Source: an uncultured Neomegalonema sp.
GTDB taxonomy: Bacteria > Pseudomonadota > Alphaproteobacteria > Rhodobacterales > Rhodobacteraceae
Length of the DNA: 13,736 nucleotides
Assembly: GCA_937944035.1 (NCBI GenBank)
Contig: CALDZQ010000385.1
Location: forward strand, 1 to 13,736
Direction: 5' to 3'
The notes beneath the pieces were generated by a model. The model worked only from the letters and a program-made list of their open reading frames with translations, was not told the origin of the DNA and did no database searches. Shown piece by piece: positions 6,950 to 13,728 of this stretch (within the stretch, counting starts at the first letter, position 1; the number at the start of each line of letters is the position of its first letter). The translations under genes and the position numbers were made by a program.

Positions 6950-8488
6950 TCACTGCCCGATACGCCGGGCGAGCGAGTGACTGCGATCATCCATCCACCT
7001 GCGCAGCGTCGCGATCTCGGCTTCGCTGAGGCGCAAGCCGATCTTTGACCGCCGCCACAGCACATCATCGGCGGTCATCGCCCATTCCTGTGCCATCAGC
7101 CAGCACACCTCGCGCTCGGTCAGGTTCCAGCCGAAGTTTTGCCCCAAATCCTCAATGTTTTGTGCGCCGTCCAGCACCTCAAACGCGTCGTTGCCATAGG
7201 CCCGCACCAGCCGCAGCGTCCAGCGATTGTCCAAAAACGGATACGCCGCTTGCAGCAGCATCTGCAAATCATCCACACCACCGACCGGAAAATCCCCGCC
7301 GGGCAGCGCCGCCGCTTTGGTCCAGGGGTCATTCATTGCCGGAAAGAACGGCCTGAGCTTCTCAAGCGCCGCTTCGGCCAGCTTGCGGTACGTCGTGATC
7401 TTGCCGCCGAAAACATTCAGCAACGGCGCAGCGCCGTCCTCATCCATCACCGTCAGCACATAATCCCGCGTTGCCGCCGTCGCCGAGGATGCCCCGTCAT
7501 CATAAAGCGGACGCACGCCGGAGTAAGTCCAGACCACTTGCTCAGCCTCAATCGGTATCTCAAAATATTCTGACGCCGCCTTGCGCAGGTATTCGGCCTC
7601 TTCGGGCGTACAAACCGCAGATCCGGGCGCGCCTTCATGCTCAGCGTCGGTCGTGCCGATCAGCGTGAAATCGGTCTCGTAGGGAATGGCAAAGACGATC
7701 CGCCCGTCAGATTGCTGGAAAATATACGGTTGGTCATGCTCAAACAGTTTGCGCGTGACGATATGACTGCCCCGCACCAGCCGCACCTTGTCGCTGGAGT
7801 TCTGGCGCAGTTTGGTGCGGATGATGTCCTCGACCCAAGGCCCGCCCGCGTTGACAATGCCCCGCGCCTTCACGAGCCGCATCGTTCCGTTGGCCAAATC
7901 ACGCAAGTTCAGATGCCAAATCCCGTCCACCCGCTCCGCGCTTTCACAGCGGGTTCGCGTCAGCACTTCCGCCGACCGATCCGCTGCGTCGCGGGCGTTC
8001 AGGACGACAAGCCGCGAATCCTCGACCCAGCAATCCGAATACTCGAAACCCTTGGTAAACCGCTGTTGCAACGGCCTGCCCACCGCTTCTTTGCGCAGGT
8101 TCAGCGAGCGGGTTGGCGGCAAAATTTTCCGCCCGCCCATGTAATCGTAGATGAAAAGCCCCAGGCGTAAAAGCCACGCGGGCCGCAATCCGCTGTGATG
8201 CGGCAGCACAAAGCGCAGCGGCCACGCGATATGCGGCATCGCTTTGAGCAGGTTCTCCCGCTCGATCAGCGCCTCGCGCACCAGCCGGAATTCGTAATAC
8301 TCCAGATACCGCAAGCCGCCGTGGAACAGTTTTGTCGAGGCGGATGATGTCGCTTGAGCCAGATCATCCTGCTCGCAAAGCAGGACAGACAACCCGCGCC
8401 CCGCCGCATCCCGCGCGATCCCGACGCCGTTGATGCCGCCACCGATCACGGCCAGATCGATCACACTCTCAACGGCGCGCAAAGACAT
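6950..8488 (-). CDS. glpD: Glycerol-3-phosphate dehydrogenase (aerobic, FAD-dependent)
   Basis: A 512-residue membrane-associated flavoenzyme that oxidises glycerol-3-phosphate to dihydroxyacetone phosphate and passes electrons to quinone. The N-terminal Rossmann FAD motif is LAVIGGGINGVGIARDAAGR (12-31). The family signature SSASTKLFHGGLRYLE (48-63) follows, then the substrate-domain motifs NAGGPWVEDI, FAIPYETDFTLIGTTD and NVFGGKITTYRKLAE, and a C-terminal helical domain (about 390-512, NLTEREVCWLMAQEWAMTADDVLWRRSK). Length is normal. AGGAGG at 8495-8500 lies 6 bases before the ATG. No glpF, glpK or glpR is in the window, so it stands alone here. A TTTGAG/CTCAAA inverted repeat lies just upstream of its ribosome site. 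Confidence 0.96.
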   Translation of the reverse strand: MSLRAVESVIDLAVIGGGINGVGIARDAAGRGLSVLLCEQDDLAQATSSASTKLFHGGLRYLEYYEFRLVREALIERENLLKAMPHIAWPLRFVLPHHSGLRPAWLLRLGLFIYDYMGGRKILPPTRSLNLRKEAVGRPLQQRFTKGFEYSDCWVEDSRLVVLNARDAADRSAEVLTRTRCESAERVDGIWHLNLRDLANGTMRLVKARGIVNAGGPWVEDIIRTKLRQNSSDKVRLVRGSHIVTRKLFEHDQPYIFQQSDGRIVFAIPYETDFTLIGTTDAEHEGAPGSAVCTPEEAEYLRKAASEYFEIPIEAEQVVWTYSGVRPLYDDGASSATAATRDYVLTVMDEDGAAPLLNVFGGKITTYRKLAEAALEKLRPFFPAMNDPWTKAAALPGGDFPVGGVDDLQMLLQAAYPFLDNRWTLRLVRAYGNDAFEVLDGAQNIEDLGQNFGWNLTEREVCWLMAQEWAMTADDVLWRRSKIGLRLSEAEIATLRRWMDDRSHSLARRIGQ

Positions 8489-8762
8489 TGCCGGCCTCCT
8501 GCTTATTTGAGTTCACCTCAAAAAAACGCGCCGCCGCGCCAGTACAAAGACGCCAGTCAAAGGATGTAATCAACAAAATTTCAAACCGGTACTTTATTAA
8601 TTGAATCATCAGGCTCACACACAATCACATCACCCTTAATATTTGAATGAATATAAAAAGAAAGCCCGCAATGTTCAGTTGATAGCAACTAAATCTTCGC
8701 GACTGGAATTTTCAGAGTATTCGAGAGCATAAAGGTAAAGTTCTCCGAACCTTAAGATGCAG
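8489..8762. other. AT-rich intergenic region between glpD and the cupin gene
   Basis: This 274-base gap is much richer in A+T than the flanking genes and holds no credible ORF. It must carry the glpD promoter (minus strand) and the 3' end of the cupin transcript. Visible structure includes TTTGAG-TTCAC-CTCAAA near glpD (8506-8522) and AGTTG-ATAG-CAACT (8677-8690). A 7-bp stem AAAGTTC-TCC-GAACCTT (8737-8753), containing one G-T pair, could be a weak terminator for the cupin gene. Confidence 0.5.
8506..8522. promoter_or_regulatory. Inverted repeat in the glpD leader
   Basis: A perfect 6-bp inverted repeat, TTTGAG and CTCAAA with a 5-base spacer, sits 5 bases upstream of the glpD Shine-Dalgarno (8495-8500). 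Its position would suit an operator or a small leader hairpin affecting translation. No known GlpR consensus is matched, so the role is inference. Confidence 0.3.
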
Positions 8763-9074
8763 TTATAAAAAATCATCGCGCCGGGGCGTAAACGTATCGA
8801 TTAACTCCCCCGCCGCCGTACAGGTGCAGCCGTGGACCGCGTTGGAAGGGATCACAAAACTGTCCCCTTCTTTCACCGCAAATTCCGTTTCATCGATCGT
8901 GAAAGTGAATGCCCCGCTTTTCACATAGGTTGATTGCACATGCGGGTGGTTGTGCAGTTTGCCGGATGCGCCGTCTTCAAACTTGAAAGACACCACCATC
9001 AGATCGGGCGCATGTGACAGAACCTGCCGGATAACACCGGGATCAGCGGGTTGAGCGGGAAAAGTCCGGATCAT
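8763..9074 (-). CDS. Single-domain cupin protein, KdgF-like
   Basis: A 103-residue protein made of one cupin barrel. Cupin motif 1 is KLHNHPHVQSTYVKSG (39-54), with metal-ligand candidates H41, H43, H45 and Q47. Motif 2 is GDSFVIPSNAVHGCTC (70-85), with H81. The ending LIDTFTPRRDDFL closely follows the pattern of KdgF and related small cupins. KdgF helps linearise uronate products from pectin or alginate breakdown, but homologs are widespread outside such loci, and no uronate genes are seen here. AGGAG precedes the ATG by 6 bases. The gene stands alone on the minus strand, between the AT-rich gap and divergent lipB. Metal binding is likely; the substrate is not predictable. Confidence 0.8.
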   Translation of the reverse strand: MIRTFPAQPADPGVIRQVLSHAPDLMVVSFKFEDGASGKLHNHPHVQSTYVKSGAFTFTIDETEFAVKEGDSFVIPSNAVHGCTCTAAGELIDTFTPRRDDFL

Positions 9075-9226
9075 TTTTTACTCCTTGGATGATGGCCCAC
9101 CGTATCCCGCAATCCCATATGCCGTCCAGACGGGGAATTGAGTGAACAGCGATCAGATTGCACCACAAAGCGTGGTTTTCAGAGTTCCCGATTGCACCCC
9201 GCGCCTGCACGCCCTAGTTTTCGCCA

Positions 9227-9904
9227 ATGACACGCACAGGACCAGCGCTGCCCTTGGAGTGGCGCATCGATGACGCCCCGATCCCTTACCCCGATGCCCT
9301 GTCTTTCATGGACGGGCGCGCGGCGGCCGTTCGCGACGGCACAGCGCCGGAATGCGTTTGGCTGCTCGAACACCCGCCCCTCTACACCGGCGGAACCAGC
9401 GCAAAACCGCATGATCTGGTCGATCCGGAGCGGTTTCCCGTCTTCACCACCGGGCGCGGGGGCGAGTACACTTATCATGGCCCCGGCCAGCGGATCGGCT
9501 ATGTGATGCTCGATCTCAAGGCGCGCGGCGGCGATGTCCGGGCCTATGTCCGCCAGCTTGAGGAGTGGATCATCCGCACCCTCGCCCGCTTCAGCGTTAC
9601 CGGAGAGCGCCGCAAGGGCCGGCCCGGCGTGTGGGTCCGCCGCACCGATCTCAACGCCCCCGACCGCGAGGATAAAGTCGCGGCGCTGGGTGTGCGGGTC
9701 CGCCGCTGGGTCACGCTGCACGGCATTGCGCTGAACGTCGAGCCGGATCTGAGCCATTACGCGGGAATCATCCCCTGCGGAATTCAGGATCACGGCGTCA
9801 CCAGCCTGCTTGATCTGGGCATCACCGCCAGCATGGCCGAGGTCGATATGGCCCTGCGCGCCGCTTTTACCGAAGTCTTCCAACCCATAGAAAACACAAG
9901 ATAA
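9227..9904 (+). CDS. lipB: Lipoyl(octanoyl) transferase
   Basis: A 225-residue cytosolic acyltransferase that moves the octanoyl group from acyl carrier protein to the lipoyl domains of E2 subunits and GcvH, the first step of lipoate cofactor assembly. The signature RGGEYTYHGPGQRIGYV (77-93) is clear. The catalytic pair is the cysteine in GIIPCGIQDHGVTSL (C184) and the lysine in EDKVAALGVRVRRWVTLHG (K150). Length is normal. The ATG has no obvious Shine-Dalgarno, but the N-terminal sequence (LEWRIDDAPIPYPDAL) aligns with the family from there. A pterin dehydratase gene starts 5 bases after its stop, so the two are almost certainly co-transcribed. Confidence 0.96.
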   Translation: MTRTGPALPLEWRIDDAPIPYPDALSFMDGRAAAVRDGTAPECVWLLEHPPLYTGGTSAKPHDLVDPERFPVFTTGRGGEYTYHGPGQRIGYVMLDLKARGGDVRAYVRQLEEWIIRTLARFSVTGERRKGRPGVWVRRTDLNAPDREDKVAALGVRVRRWVTLHGIALNVEPDLSHYAGIIPCGIQDHGVTSLLDLGITASMAEVDMALRAAFTEVFQPIENTR

Positions 9905-9909
9905 ATCCC

Positions 9910-10203
9910 ATGACCGACGCCCTGAGCCAAACCGAACGCGACACCGATCTCGCCCCCCTGCTTGAGAGCGGCTGGGCGATGGCGGAAGACCGCGATGCCA
10001 TCAAAAAATCCTACAAATTCAAGAACTTCATCGAAGCCTTCGGCTGGATGACCCGCATGGCGCTCTGGGCCGAAAAGCTGAACCACCACCCCGAATGGTC
10101 CAACGTCTATAACCGCGTAGACGTCACGCTGATCACGCATGATTGTGATGGCCTCAGCGCGCTCGATGTTAAACTCGCAAAGAAAATGGACGCTTTGGTC
10201 TAA
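9910..10203 (+). CDS. 4a-hydroxytetrahydrobiopterin dehydratase (pterin-4a-carbinolamine dehydratase)
   Basis: A 97-residue enzyme that dehydrates 4a-hydroxytetrahydropterin, recycling the cofactor used by aromatic amino acid hydroxylases; homologs are also linked to molybdopterin metabolism. The family core is present: FKNFIEAFGWMTRMALWAEKLNHHPEW (37-63), with the catalytic H59-H60-P61, then YNRVDVTLITHD (67-78), with H77, and GLSALDVKLAKKMD. The usual length is about 95-105 residues. It starts 5 bases after lipB, a translationally close pairing with no obvious shared pathway. No phenylalanine hydroxylase gene is visible nearby. The N-terminal extension (1-20) is acidic and poorly conserved-looking. 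Confidence 0.92.
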   Translation: MTDALSQTERDTDLAPLLESGWAMAEDRDAIKKSYKFKNFIEAFGWMTRMALWAEKLNHHPEWSNVYNRVDVTLITHDCDGLSALDVKLAKKMDALV

Positions 10204-10246
10204 TCTCTGCCACGCGCTTGCCGTTTTCGAGAGGCACGGTACTGCT

Positions 10247-10969
10247 ATGAAAAGACATCACCTTTTTGCCGCTCTGCTGGCCCTGACCCCGACTGCGACA
10301 CTCGGAAACGAGCCGGTTGCCGAGTCCTTGTCCTATCGCGCCTATATCGGCGGTTTGCCGCTTGGGACGCTGAATCTCAAGATTGCGATGGATGAAGACC
10401 GGTATCAAACCGAGGCCCGCTTTGACATTGCCTCGCTTCTGGGCTGGGTGCTCGATACGGATGCACGGGCGTCTTCAGGCGGGCGCTTTGCTGATGGCAC
10501 GATGGTTCCGAACGCCTTTGATTACTGGGTGCGTGACGGCAAGAAAGAACGCAACACCGAGATGACCTTTGACGCCGAGGGCAACGCCACCGAAGTCCTC
10601 GCGGCCCCCGCCTTCAGAAAACGGTCTTACGATGTTGCGCTGGACGAGGTGCGCGGCGCGATTGATCCGGCGACGGCTGTGGCGCTGCTCTCTGCACCGC
10701 GTGACAGCGCGTGCAATGTCTCGATGAAAATCTTCGACGGGCGTAAGCTTCACCGTGTGACCATGGCCCCCTCGGGCGGCACGGCAGAAGCGCCAAAATG
10801 CTCTGGCCGCTACGAGCGTCTGGGCGGCTTTAAGGCGAAATACATGACGCCGGAGCGGCGCTCTTATACCTTTGACGCTGAATTACAGCAGATCGCCCCC
10901 AATCGCTGGCGGCCCTATCGCGTGACGGCAAAAACTCAGTTCGGCAACGCGATTGCGCTCTTGAAATAG
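10247..10969 (+). CDS. DUF3108 domain protein, exported
   Basis: A 240-residue protein with a signal peptide (MKRHHLFAALLALTPTATLG, cleavage near N21). The mature part begins with SLSYRAYIGGLPLGTLNLKI and continues with a beta-rich pattern (YQTEARFDIASLLGWVLDTDARASSGGRFADG...). This is the layout of DUF3108 periplasmic proteins, in which alternating strands may form a lipocalin- or LolA-like barrel. The ending PNRWRPYRVTAKTQFGNAIALLK is also typical of Rhodobacterales members. Function is unknown; a cell-envelope role is guessed from export only. I start at MKRHH, since the longer open frame upstream merely overlaps the dehydratase gene. The Shine-Dalgarno is weak (GAGAGG). It lies 43 bases after the dehydratase and may share the lipB transcript. 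Confidence 0.75.
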   Translation: MKRHHLFAALLALTPTATLGNEPVAESLSYRAYIGGLPLGTLNLKIAMDEDRYQTEARFDIASLLGWVLDTDARASSGGRFADGTMVPNAFDYWVRDGKKERNTEMTFDAEGNATEVLAAPAFRKRSYDVALDEVRGAIDPATAVALLSAPRDSACNVSMKIFDGRKLHRVTMAPSGGTAEAPKCSGRYERLGGFKAKYMTPERRSYTFDAELQQIAPNRWRPYRVTAKTQFGNAIALLK

Positions 10970-10974
10970 CGAGC

Positions 10975-10999
10975 GGCGCTCGGCGAAAAACCGAGCGCC
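10975..10999. terminator. Strong hairpin between convergent genes, no T-run
   Basis: A perfect 9-bp GC-rich stem (GGCGCTCGG / CCGAGCGCC) with a CGAAAAA loop fills most of the 37-base gap between the DUF3108 stop and the peroxiredoxin stop. Neither side has a T-run, so intrinsic termination would be inefficient; it may act as a two-way pause or 3'-end protector. Confidence 0.5.
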
Positions 11000-11006
11000 C
11001 CTATCG

Positions 11007-11495
11007 TCACATCGCGGCCAGCAGAGCATCGGCTGTGCTTTTGACCGCTTCGCCGGGATTGTCCTCGACCAGCAAGGTTTTCACGGTCCCGTCCTGCACC
11101 AGCATCGCATAGCGTTTCGAGCGCACACCCAAACCGCGTTCGGTCAGGTCCAACTCCATGCCGACGGCCTTGGTGAAATCGCCGCTGCCATCCGCCAGCA
11201 TGTCGATGTCGCCCTTCGCGGTCGTGGCCTTGGCCCAAGCATCCAGAACGAACGCATCATTGACCGAGATACAGGCGATCTTGTCCACGCCCTTTGCGCG
11301 CAGCGCCTCGGCTTGCGTCAAAAAGCTTGGCAGGTGGTTTAGGTGACAGGTTGGCGTGAACGCGCCGGGCACAGCAAACAGCGCAACGGTTTTACCGCCA
11401 AACGCTTCTGCTACGGTGCTGGGCGACGGACCCTCCTCGGTCATGATCGTCAATGTTGCTTCGGGGAGGGCGTCGCCCACTTTGATCTCGGCCAT
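11007..11495 (-). CDS. Peroxiredoxin, Prx5 type
   Basis: A 162-residue thioredoxin-fold peroxidase that reduces hydrogen peroxide and organic hydroperoxides with thiol reductants, often glutaredoxin/glutathione. The active-site motif PGAFTPTCHLNHLPSF (43-58) holds the peroxidatic cysteine C50. The only other cysteine is C75 in KIACISVND, placed like the non-catalytic cysteine of Prx5 proteins, so it should act as a 1-Cys enzyme. Also typical are DAFVLDAWAK, MLADGSGDFTKAVGMELDL and the surface RSKRYAMLVQDG. AAGGGA lies about 6 bases before the ATG. It is divergent from the flavoprotein reductase over 67 bases, so the two may share a redox-responsive control region, though no OxyR or SoxR site was recognised. 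Confidence 0.93.
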   Translation of the reverse strand: MAEIKVGDALPEATLTIMTEEGPSPSTVAEAFGGKTVALFAVPGAFTPTCHLNHLPSFLTQAEALRAKGVDKIACISVNDAFVLDAWAKATTAKGDIDMLADGSGDFTKAVGMELDLTERGLGVRSKRYAMLVQDGTVKTLLVEDNPGEAVKSTADALLAAM

Positions 11496-11562
11496 GTCGT
11501 TCCCTTTGTTGAATTATCGCTTCGCATGACATAGCGAGATTTCAGAGGAAGGCGAGGGTTTC

Positions 11563-12813
11563 ATGGCAGACGATACGCGAACTTTTGTGATCATCGGGGC
11601 AGGGCACGCCTCGGCACAGCTTTGCGAGAGCCTGCGCCGGGGCGGTTTCGCGGGCCGTATCGTCCTGATCGGCGAGGAAACATGGCTTCCCTATCAACGC
11701 CCGCCGCTGTCAAAGGCGTATTTGCTGGGCGATTTTGCCCGCGAGCGCCTGTTTGTGAAGCCGCAATCCTTCTACGACGACAACCGGATCGAACTGCACC
11801 TCGGCTATCCCGCCACCGCCATCGACCGCACGGCGCAGACCGTCACCGTTCAGGGCGCGGCGATCTCCTATGACAAGCTCGCCCTTTTGACCGGAACCCG
11901 CGTGCGCAAACTCGATTGCCCCGGCGCGCATCTGGCGGGGGTGCATTACGTGCGCGGCATCGACGATATCGACGGGCTGGAACCGGCAATCCCGACCGCA
12001 AAAACCGCCGTTGTCATCGGCGGCGGCTATATCGGATTGGAGGCCGCAGCGGTCCTGCGCAAAAAGGGCTTGGAGGTGACGGTGCTTCACCGCTCTGCGC
12101 GTCTTTTGTCCCGTGTCGCGAGCGCAGCGACAGCGGCCTTTATGCAAAAGCTGCACGAAGAAGAGGGCGTGCATATCCGCCTCAATCAAACCGTTCGCTC
12201 CATCGAGGGGGCGGGCAAGGTCGAGCGTGTCGAGATCGAGCGCGTCGTCGTCGATCATGTCGCCCATACCAACCGCATCGAAGTTCCGGCAGATTTGGTC
12301 GTCGCGGGCATCGGCGTTCTGCCCAACCAGCGTCTTGCCTCAGATGCGGGCTTGCCCACCGAGGATGGCATCGTCGTCGACGCGATGTGCAGGACCGAAG
12401 ACCCCAACATCTTCGCTGCCGGAGACGTCGCTGAACATCCCCATCCGCCCTACGGCACGTTGCGCTTGGAGTCAGTGCAAAACGCGCTGGATCAGGCCAA
12501 GGCTTGCGCAAGCGCGATGCTGGACACGCCCGAACCCTATGCCGCGACGCCGTGGTTCTGGTCAGATCAGTTCGACGTCAAATTTCAGTCGGCTGGCCTG
12601 CCCCAAGGTTACACAACCGAGGTCTGGCGCGCGGGCGACAAACCCCGCTCCGGTTCAAACTGGCTCTACGCCGATGGCCGCCTCATCTGCGTCGAAGCCA
12701 TGAACGATCCCCGCGCCTATATGATGGGCAAGCGATGGCTGGAGGCCGGTGCATCACCGAACCCGACCCAGATCGCGGACCCCGCGATTGCGCTGAAGGA
12801 GGTTGAAACATGA
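11563..12813 (+). CDS. FAD-dependent pyridine nucleotide oxidoreductase (ferredoxin/rubredoxin reductase-like)
   Basis: A 416-residue flavoprotein of the ferredoxin-NAD(P) reductase class that serves P450 or Rieske systems (putidaredoxin/rhodocoxin reductase and BphA4-like). The FAD motif is VIIGAGHASAQLCESLRR (9-26). The flavin-contact segment LPYQRPPLSKAYL follows, then the second Rossmann fold VVIGGGYIGLEAAAVLRKKG and the second FAD segment DPNIFAAGDVAEHPHP. The C-terminal domain carries ESVQNALDQAKACASAM and FWSDQFDVKFQSAGLP. It passes electrons from NAD(P)H to a small iron-sulfur partner, which is not encoded in the window. After the second Rossmann fold the strand ends VTVLHRSARLL, with His-Arg where NADH-type relatives usually have an acidic residue. 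GAGGAAGG precedes the ATG. Its stop overlaps a tiny ORF by ATGA. Confidence 0.9.
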   Translation: MADDTRTFVIIGAGHASAQLCESLRRGGFAGRIVLIGEETWLPYQRPPLSKAYLLGDFARERLFVKPQSFYDDNRIELHLGYPATAIDRTAQTVTVQGAAISYDKLALLTGTRVRKLDCPGAHLAGVHYVRGIDDIDGLEPAIPTAKTAVVIGGGYIGLEAAAVLRKKGLEVTVLHRSARLLSRVASAATAAFMQKLHEEEGVHIRLNQTVRSIEGAGKVERVEIERVVVDHVAHTNRIEVPADLVVAGIGVLPNQRLASDAGLPTEDGIVVDAMCRTEDPNIFAAGDVAEHPHPPYGTLRLESVQNALDQAKACASAMLDTPEPYAATPWFWSDQFDVKFQSAGLPQGYTTEVWRAGDKPRSGSNWLYADGRLICVEAMNDPRAYMMGKRWLEAGASPNPTQIADPAIALKEVET

Positions 12814-12851
12814 TCCGCGCGCGAAGACTGGAACAGGTCGCTCAAAAGTGA
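12810..12851 (+). CDS. 13-codon ORF with strong Shine-Dalgarno; possible start of a broken gene
   Basis: The ATG overlaps the flavoprotein stop (ATGA), and AAGGAGG (12796-12802) lies 7 bases upstream, the best ribosome site in this part of the window. The ORF encodes only MIRARRLEQVAQK. If one base after the ATG is skipped, the frame is open for 71 more codons (12814-13029, starting SAREDWNRSLKSDRD). The first ten of those codons nearly all end in G or C, as in real genes of this genome, while later ones do not. This could be a frameshifted or decayed downstream gene of the reductase operon, or a true leader peptide. No family recognised. Confidence 0.35.
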   Translation: MIRARRLEQVAQK

Positions 12852-13041
12852 TCGCGATGGTCGGGACACTCTTTCGTTAGCGCGATACCAGCAGAAAAGT
12901 CTCAGATTGTGCCCGTCACAAATCGAACGTGACACGGCGCAATCACAGCGGGACGGTTTAACGTTATCAGACGTCATTCGTGCGCCGGGCGAATTTCTGG
13001 AAATTGGTTCGTCTAGCAACCCGTTTTGAAAGACACCAACA

Positions 13042-13728
13042 ATGGAAATTAAGGCCTTTACAGGCAAGCTGGTCGCAACGGCGCTCGTCGCGACATCTCT
13101 TGCATCGACAACAGCGTCTGCCGGTGACTTCTACGTCGCAGGTAAAATCAGCGCGTCAACGTCCGATCATACAATCAACCGGAACACCGGTGGCTTTGCC
13201 GGTCTGCCTGTCCCTGACACCAGCGGCGTGACATCTGCAGACGCGACCGATTTTGCGGGCGGTCTTGCGCTTGGCTATCAGCAGCCGTTTGCCAATGATC
13301 AGTTCTTCGTCGGGATCGAAGGTTTCTACAATGTCGAGACAGGGTCATCCCGAAACATCAACGGCGTTCTTGTCACTGACATCGACCTCAACGCCTCGTA
13401 TGGCGCGCGGGTGCTGGCTGGGGTTAACGCGACTGACAGACTGTCCGTCTACGCACACGGCGGCCTGACTGTTTTGGACTTTGATGTTCGCAATTCCTAC
13501 ACGTTTGCCCCGCCCGTCACGACAGCATCAGAAACCGCAGAGACTTTTTCTTTCGGCTTTGGTGCGGGCTACAAGCTAACAGACCATCTTTCCGTATTTG
13601 GCGAATACACCCAAACAACGGATGCCGATTTTGGCGGTATTCCTGAAGTGGCAGGCGGCACGAACCGGGTCAATCCTAACGATCTGAGCCTGAGCGCCCT
13701 TTCACTCGGCGTGAAGTACGCTTTCTGA
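13042..13728 (+). CDS. Outer-membrane beta-barrel protein (OmpA/opacity-like porin family)
   Basis: A 228-residue exported protein. The signal peptide is about residues 1-27 (MEIKAFTGKLVATALVAT..., cleavage after ASA before GDFYV). The mature protein starts with DFYVAGKISAS and shows alternating barrel strands: FAGGLALGYQQPF, FFVGIEGFYNVE, ASYGARVLAGVN, LSVYAHGGLTVLDFDV, FSFGFGAGYKL and LSVFGEYTQTTD. It ends SLSALSLGVKYAF, a good BAM recognition signal with terminal Phe. This is the plan of an 8-stranded barrel with extracellular loops; the ligand or role is unknown. The Shine-Dalgarno (GAAAGA) is weak. Base and codon use look less GC-biased at third positions than in the housekeeping genes to the left, which can reflect a highly expressed surface protein or a different history. 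Confidence 0.8.
   Translation: MEIKAFTGKLVATALVATSLASTTASAGDFYVAGKISASTSDHTINRNTGGFAGLPVPDTSGVTSADATDFAGGLALGYQQPFANDQFFVGIEGFYNVETGSSRNINGVLVTDIDLNASYGARVLAGVNATDRLSVYAHGGLTVLDFDVRNSYTFAPPVTTASETAETFSFGFGAGYKLTDHLSVFGEYTQTTDADFGGIPEVAGGTNRVNPNDLSLSALSLGVKYAF

Noticed and set aside
8763..9074. DMSP-lyase cupin (DddL/DddQ/DddW type)
   Set aside because: At 103 residues it is too short, and the motif and C-terminal pattern match KdgF-like cupins instead.
9162..9176. ACCAC-AAAGC-GTGGT hairpin followed by TTTC before lipB
   Set aside because: The stem is only 5 bp and no + strand gene lies upstream to terminate; probably chance.
9156..9198. Direct repeat GATTGCACC (9156 and 9190) upstream of lipB
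   Set aside because: Two short copies 34 bases apart with no known regulator match; not strong enough to call an operator.
9179..9883. Long minus-strand open frame opposite lipB
   Set aside because: lipB shows all catalytic motifs on the other strand; the antisense frame has no recognisable domain or ribosome site.
12717..13067. Minus-strand open frame across the reductase end and the gap
   Set aside because: It has no ribosome site or recognisable family and overlaps the conserved reductase C-terminus.
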